Below are positions 60,637 to 64,000 of a DNA stretch of 64,000 nucleotides, one piece after another. The position numbers and the translations under genes are program-made. Source of the stretch: Pirellulales bacterium (GTDB lineage Bacteria; Planctomycetota; Planctomycetia; Pirellulales; Thermoguttaceae); contig JADLEL010000186.1 in the NCBI GenBank assembly GCA_020846145.1, positions 1-64,000 on the forward strand, written 5' to 3'. The notes under the pieces were generated by a model, which was given only the letters and a program-made list of their open reading frames with translations, did not search any database and was not told the origin of the DNA. Numbering within the stretch: position 1 is the first letter of the stretch; each line of letters starts with the position of its first letter.

Positions 60637-61995
60637 ATGAAGATACGACTCATTCGCGTCTTGATTTGCCCCAAAGGGGCAGCCATTCTCCCAGCCCAGG
60701 GCAACGCCCTGGGGAGAGTGGCGGCTTGCAACCATTACTGGCCCAACGGGCCAACCGTTTCCGGCGAACGGCTGGCCCGTTGGGCCGTAAATTATTTTAG
60801 GGATTTCCAATCCCCAGGGCGTTGCCCTGGGCTGGGAGAACCTTCGGCCGTTGGCCGAAAATATCGAAGCCTTCCGACGTCCAAGCGAAGTAGCGCAAAC
60901 CATTCCTACCGGCGCGCCTTCACGCTCCTCGAAGTGATTCTCGCGTTGGGCCTGTCGCTGGTCCTGGTCGCCGCCATCGGCACCGCGATCGCCATGTACG
61001 TGCGGCTCTTCGATTCCGGCCGCACGAACATCGAGGAAGCGCAACTCGCCCGCTCCATTCTCCGCCGCATGGCCGACGATCTCCGCGGCGCGGTGCTTCA
61101 CAGCGAGGTGGACGTGAACCAACTCGTTTCGGCGGTTGCCGGTTCGACCTCCGGGACAAGCGCAGCTTCTTCGTCCGGTTCATCTGGTTCGTCCGCGAAC
61201 AATTCCGCATCGGGCGGTTCCGCGATCGACGAATCCATGCTGGATCCTTCCGCGTTGGAAGAATCGCTCGTCGATGAACTCACCGACCTCTCCGCCACCG
61301 GGCCGCAAAACGCCCCCGGCCTCTACGGCAATGCCTATCAACTGCAAATCGACGTCAGCCGCCTGCCCCGCATCGACGAGTACATGCTGGCCGGCGATCA
61401 AGGCGGTTCCGCCGTCGATCCGTTGACCGGCGGCCCGTCGGTCGATCGCGTGAGCGATCTCAGAAACGTCTCGTATTATATTTTCGGCGACGCGGCCACG
61501 ATCGCGATGGGCGCCTCCTCCGGGATGTCGATGGGCTTCGGGCTCATCCGCCGCGACATCGACCGCGCCGCGGCGCTTTACTCCGCGCAAAACGGAATGG
61601 AAGTCGATCTCGACGCCGCCGCCGATCCGATCGCTCCCGAAGTCGAATCGGTCCAGTTCGCTTATTACGACGGATACGATTGGTACGATTCCTGGGACTC
61701 GACGCAAAACGGCGGCTTGCCGATGGCGGTCCAGATTACGCTGGCGATCGCCCGGCCGGCGAAAAAAAACGGCGAAATACCGCCTCCCGGCGTTTATTCG
61801 CTGCTGGTGAACCTCCCCCTCGCCAAACCAATCGCCTCGGCCGATATGTCCTCTTCCGGCATGGAAGAGTCCGCCGATTCCCCGACCGGATCGCAGGAAT
61901 CTCCCGCGCCAGCTCCCAATACGCCCGCGCCGACGCCCAACAACAATCCGAGTCCCTCGAATAATTCTTCCGGCCAGAAAAATCCAAAAACATAA
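60637..61995 (+). CDS. Minor pseudopilin GspJ-like with repeat-derived leader
   Basis: Protein of 452 residues. The prepilin motif RRAFTLLEVILALGLSLVLV lies at about residues 92-111. Residues about 11-80 are encoded by the hairpin cluster at 60668-60857 and read, for example, ILPAQGNALGR and SPGRCPGLGEP. No ATG or GTG start exists between the cluster and the motif, so the leader seems to be made and then removed by prepilin peptidase. Mature part: MYVRLFDSGRTNIEEAQLAR, SILRRMADDLRGAVLH, then a Ser/Gly linker and a large domain with ESVQFAYYDGYDWYDSWDS, as in GspJ. The C-terminus is Pro/Asn/Ser-rich. Start ATG 60637 has no strong ribosome site. Confidence 0.8.
   Translation: MKIRLIRVLICPKGAAILPAQGNALGRVAACNHYWPNGPTVSGERLARWAVNYFRDFQSPGRCPGLGEPSAVGRKYRSLPTSKRSSANHSYRRAFTLLEVILALGLSLVLVAAIGTAIAMYVRLFDSGRTNIEEAQLARSILRRMADDLRGAVLHSEVDVNQLVSAVAGSTSGTSAASSSGSSGSSANNSASGGSAIDESMLDPSALEESLVDELTDLSATGPQNAPGLYGNAYQLQIDVSRLPRIDEYMLAGDQGGSAVDPLTGGPSVDRVSDLRNVSYYIFGDAATIAMGASSGMSMGFGLIRRDIDRAAALYSAQNGMEVDLDAAADPIAPEVESVQFAYYDGYDWYDSWDSTQNGGLPMAVQITLAIARPAKKNGEIPPPGVYSLLVNLPLAKPIASADMSSSGMEESADSPTGSQESPAPAPNTPAPTPNNNPSPSNNSSGQKNPKT
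60668..60857. repeat. Cluster of triloop hairpins in the leader of gspJ
   Basis: Hairpins GCCCC-AAA-GGGGC (60668-60680), CCCAGGGC-AAC-GCCCTGGG (60695-60713), GGCCC-AAC-GGGCC (60740-60752), GGCCC-GTT-GGGCC (60774-60786), CCCAGGGC-GTT-GCCCTGGG (60813-60831) and CGGCC-GTT-GGCCG (60845-60857). The order is symmetrical, so the cluster is a large inverted repeat. It is translated in one stop-free frame. Confidence 0.92.
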
Positions 61996-62010
61996 TTCGC
62001 GAAGCCAGCG

Positions 62011-63726
62011 ATGATAAAGAATATCCTTCAATTATTCGTATCTTCCTTTCGCGCCGCGGAATGTTTTTCGGCCAAAGGCCGAGCGTTCTTCGGGAATAAT
62101 TGGTCCGTTGGACCGAAAAGCGTTTTATGTCCACCCGTTCCCCAGGGCGTTGCCCTGGGCTGGGAGAACGGCTACCCCTTCGGGGCAAACTATCGAAACA
62201 AATCCCCGTCCCGCCGCGGCTCCGTGCTGCTCCTGGTGCTGGTGGTGATCGTCATTCTCTCGCTCGCCGGGTACACCTTTTCGGAATTGATGCTCACCGA
62301 ACGCAAGGCGGCCGAACTGAGCGGGCAGAAAATCCAAGCCCAGGCCGCGGCGGAATCGGGCGCGCAATTCGCGCGCATTTTCCTCATGAAAACCGCGGAA
62401 GACCAGACCCAACTCGGCGGCTGGTACGATAATCCGACCGTCTTTCGCGGCCTGGTCGCCGACGACGACAATCCCCGCCTCCGCGCGCGATTCACCATCG
62501 CGGCCCCCGTCGTGGATGAGCAAGGCATCGTCGTCGAAGGCCTGCGCTACGGGCTGCAGGATGAATCGTGCCGCTTGAATCTCAACACCCTTCTGCTGGC
62601 CGACAAAGCCAAGCCCGGCAGCGCGCGGACGATCCTGCTCGGCCTGCCCGGCATGACCGAGCAGATCGCCGATTCGATTCTCGATTGGATCGACACCGAT
62701 TCCGAACCCCGCGAATTCGGCGCGGAAGCCGAATACTACGCGATTCTCTCTCCGCCCTACACCCCGAAAAACGGTCCGCTGGAAACGGTCGAGGAACTGT
62801 TGCTCGTGCAGGGCGTTACGCCCTGGCTGCTGTTCGGCTGCGACGCCAACCGCAACGGCCGCATCGATGCCGGCGAACCCGATCCCATGAGCATCCCCGA
62901 CGTCGATAATTCCGACGGCTCCATGACGCAAGGCTGGGCGGCGTATCTCACGCTCTACAGCATGGAAAAGAATCTCAAGCCCGACGGTACGCCCCGCATC
63001 AATATCAACCAAGACGACATGCAAACCCTCTATGACGAGCTATCCGAAGTGCTCACCGCGCCCGTCGTTACTTTTATCGTGGCCTATCGGCAAAACGGGC
63101 CTTATTCCGGCACTTCCAGCAACACGGCGAAACTCGCGACCGGCGAACTCGATTTGACGAAAAAAGCAAAAACGAAGTTGAAAACGATCCTCGACCTCGT
63201 CGGGGGAAAAGTGCAAGTGACTTTCAAGGGCGAGAAAAAAGCCACGATTTTGGAATCTCCCTTCCCCAACGTCCCCGGGGCGACGAGCGTTATTTTGACC
63301 AACTTGATGGATAATTGCACCGTCAATCCCGCGCCGATCATCCCCGGGCGGATCAACATCAACCAGGCGCCCCGCGTCGTGCTGGCCGGCATTCCCGGAT
63401 TGACCTCCGACATGGTCGATCAGATACTTTCCACTCGCATTATGAATCCCGCCGAGGCCGACATCAGCCGCAGCTATGAGACCTGGTTAATCGACGAGGG
63501 AATCGTAACCTTAAAACAAATGAAGGATATCATTCCCTATGTAACGGGCGGGGGCAGCGTTTTTCGCGCCCAGGTCATCGGCTATTTCGATCAGAAAGGG
63601 CCGGCCGCAAGGCTCGAAGTGGTGATCGACGCTACCGCAACGCCGCCCCGCATGGTATTCTGGAGAGATATCAGCCATCTCGGCCGCGGTTACCCGGTCG
63701 AACTTCTCGGCACGGAAGCGGAGTAG
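62011..63726 (+). CDS. Minor pseudopilin GspK-like with repeat-derived leader
   Basis: Protein of 571 residues. A hydrophobic pseudopilin helix RRGSVLLLVLVVIVILSLAG lies at about residues 68-87; as in GspK proteins the residue at +5 is not Glu. The preceding residues 18-62 are encoded by the hairpin cluster at 62069-62185 (PQGVALGWENGYPFGAN). The mature part has the GspK helix-hairpin-helix region: RLNLNTLLLADKAKPGSART, LGLPGMTEQIADSILDWID, DSEPREFGAEAEYYA, and again NINQAPRVVLAGIPGLT (near 448-464). GspK caps the pseudopilus tip with GspI and GspJ. ATG 62011 lies 15 bp after the gspJ stop. The TAG stop is part of a TAGGGGA heptamer. Confidence 0.88.
   Translation: MIKNILQLFVSSFRAAECFSAKGRAFFGNNWSVGPKSVLCPPVPQGVALGWENGYPFGANYRNKSPSRRGSVLLLVLVVIVILSLAGYTFSELMLTERKAAELSGQKIQAQAAAESGAQFARIFLMKTAEDQTQLGGWYDNPTVFRGLVADDDNPRLRARFTIAAPVVDEQGIVVEGLRYGLQDESCRLNLNTLLLADKAKPGSARTILLGLPGMTEQIADSILDWIDTDSEPREFGAEAEYYAILSPPYTPKNGPLETVEELLLVQGVTPWLLFGCDANRNGRIDAGEPDPMSIPDVDNSDGSMTQGWAAYLTLYSMEKNLKPDGTPRININQDDMQTLYDELSEVLTAPVVTFIVAYRQNGPYSGTSSNTAKLATGELDLTKKAKTKLKTILDLVGGKVQVTFKGEKKATILESPFPNVPGATSVILTNLMDNCTVNPAPIIPGRININQAPRVVLAGIPGLTSDMVDQILSTRIMNPAEADISRSYETWLIDEGIVTLKQMKDIIPYVTGGGSVFRAQVIGYFDQKGPAARLEVVIDATATPPRMVFWRDISHLGRGYPVELLGTEAE
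62069..62185. repeat. Cluster of triloop hairpins in the leader of gspK
   Basis: CGGCC-AAA-GGCCG (62069-62081), GGTCC-GTT-GGACC (62102-62114), CCCAGGGC-GTT-GCCCTGGG (62141-62159) and CCCC-TTC-GGGG (62175-62185). Same family and order as the right half of the gspJ cluster, about half its length. In frame, no stop. Confidence 0.9.
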
Positions 63727-63797
63727 GGGAGAGGGATTAGGGGTTAGGGATCAGGGGATAGGGGAGGACATTCCAGCCGCTTGCGGATTAGCAAACC
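63724..63797. repeat. Heptamer tract beginning at the gspK stop, followed by GCCGCTTGCGG hairpin
   Basis: Six units from the TAG stop on: TAGGGGA, GAGGGAT, TAGGGGT, TAGGGAT, CAGGGGA, TAGGGGA (63724-63765). Then GCCGCTTGCGGATTAGCAAA (63776-63795). The same order of heptamers and hairpin is seen at 32631-32685 and, on the other strand, at 28198-28101. Confidence 0.92.
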
Positions 63798-63914
63798 ATC
63801 GCGAACTTGTTCACAATCCTCCCCCCAAACGGATTAAAAGCAATTCCTCCGCATACGATTATCCCCTAACCGACTATCTCATAAGACTTTACGATATATC
63901 CCCCGATTTTTTCC

Positions 63915-63944
63915 TTGAAAAGGAGCTATCCGCTTCGCTACTAT
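63915..63944 (+). promoter_or_regulatory. Possible promoter at the right edge
   Basis: TTGAAA (63915-63920) and TACTAT (63939-63944) are 18 bp apart, pointing right out of the window. No coding sequence starts before the window ends; bases 63798-64000 otherwise show no feature. Confidence 0.4.
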
Positions 63945-64000
63945 AAACCTATGGCGATACATTCTTAATAAGTTTTTTGAGGAAAAACGGTAGAGGCTCC

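Noticed and set aside
1..64000. tRNA, rRNA or tmRNA genes
   Set aside because: No cloverleaf with TTC-type T-loop and no conserved rRNA blocks were noticed on either strand; tRNAscan and Rfam would be needed to exclude small ones.

Overview
The window looks like chromosomal DNA of a planctomycete, probably Pirellulales-like; this is an inference from gene content. The indicators are a DUF1559 prepilin-type protein paired with a small carboxypeptidase-regulatory-like lipoprotein, a PEP-CTERM giant protein built from autotransporter-associated repeats, type II secretion-like pseudopilins, ABC-2 exporter operons with large accessory proteins, a cysteine-less caspase-fold protein, high GC coding DNA, and intergenic DNA crowded with palindromic repeats. 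No tRNA, rRNA or CRISPR array was seen.

Layout. 0.4-2.7 kb: a Wzz/GumC-like chain-length protein and a lipoprotein cyclophilin. 3.1-6.8 kb: unknown protein, ABC ATPase and ABC-2 permease, joined by tandem heptamer tracts. 6.9-12.4 kb: EamA transporter, Fe-dependent alcohol dehydrogenase plus PfkB sugar kinase, SGNH hydrolase, AzgA-type purine permease. 12.8-18.1 kb: four-gene ABC-2 operon. 18.1-29.3 kb: a divergent locus with a 1455-residue caspase-fold protein lacking the catalytic Cys on one side, and on the other TssK, a DUF3800 protein, TssL/DotU, a short TssM-like protein without a P-loop or periplasmic part, a 131-residue protein and a FliA/WhiG-like sigma factor. 29.4-39.5 kb: PilZ-like protein, FolC, a third ABC-2 operon, a putative c-type haem protein and a GspF-like protein. 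39.6-41.5 kb: a REP-associated tyrosine transposase (RAYT) bracketed by inverted repeats, with decayed gene fragments on both sides. 41.5-58.1 kb: a sugar region with fucose/arabinose-isomerase-fold enzyme, RhaT, an AraC regulator, the giant PEP-CTERM protein, DUF1559 protein, lipoprotein, FG-GAP protein and GH78 alpha-L-rhamnosidase. 58.7-63.7 kb: a gspG-H-I-J-K pseudopilin operon.

How the genes fit together. The clearest regulatory signal is a two-half-site operator (ATTGTCGCAA repeated 21 bp apart) found once upstream of rhaT-isomerase and once, in the same orientation, upstream of the giant surface-protein gene, with the AraC gene between them. This suggests that one sugar-responsive regulator controls both rhamnose-type sugar uptake and an exported giant protein. 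The TssK-TssL-short TssM locus with its own sigma factor and dead caspase is the best candidate for an undescribed molecular machine.

Between genes, two layers of repeats stand out. One is degenerate 7-bp tandem tracts that begin at TAG stop codons (unit TAGGGGN) or end at start codons. The other is several families of REP/BIME-like hairpin pairs, some of which lie inside reading frames, notably in the cleaved leaders of pseudopilins. All family assignments come from reading translated sequence by eye; no database search was possible.
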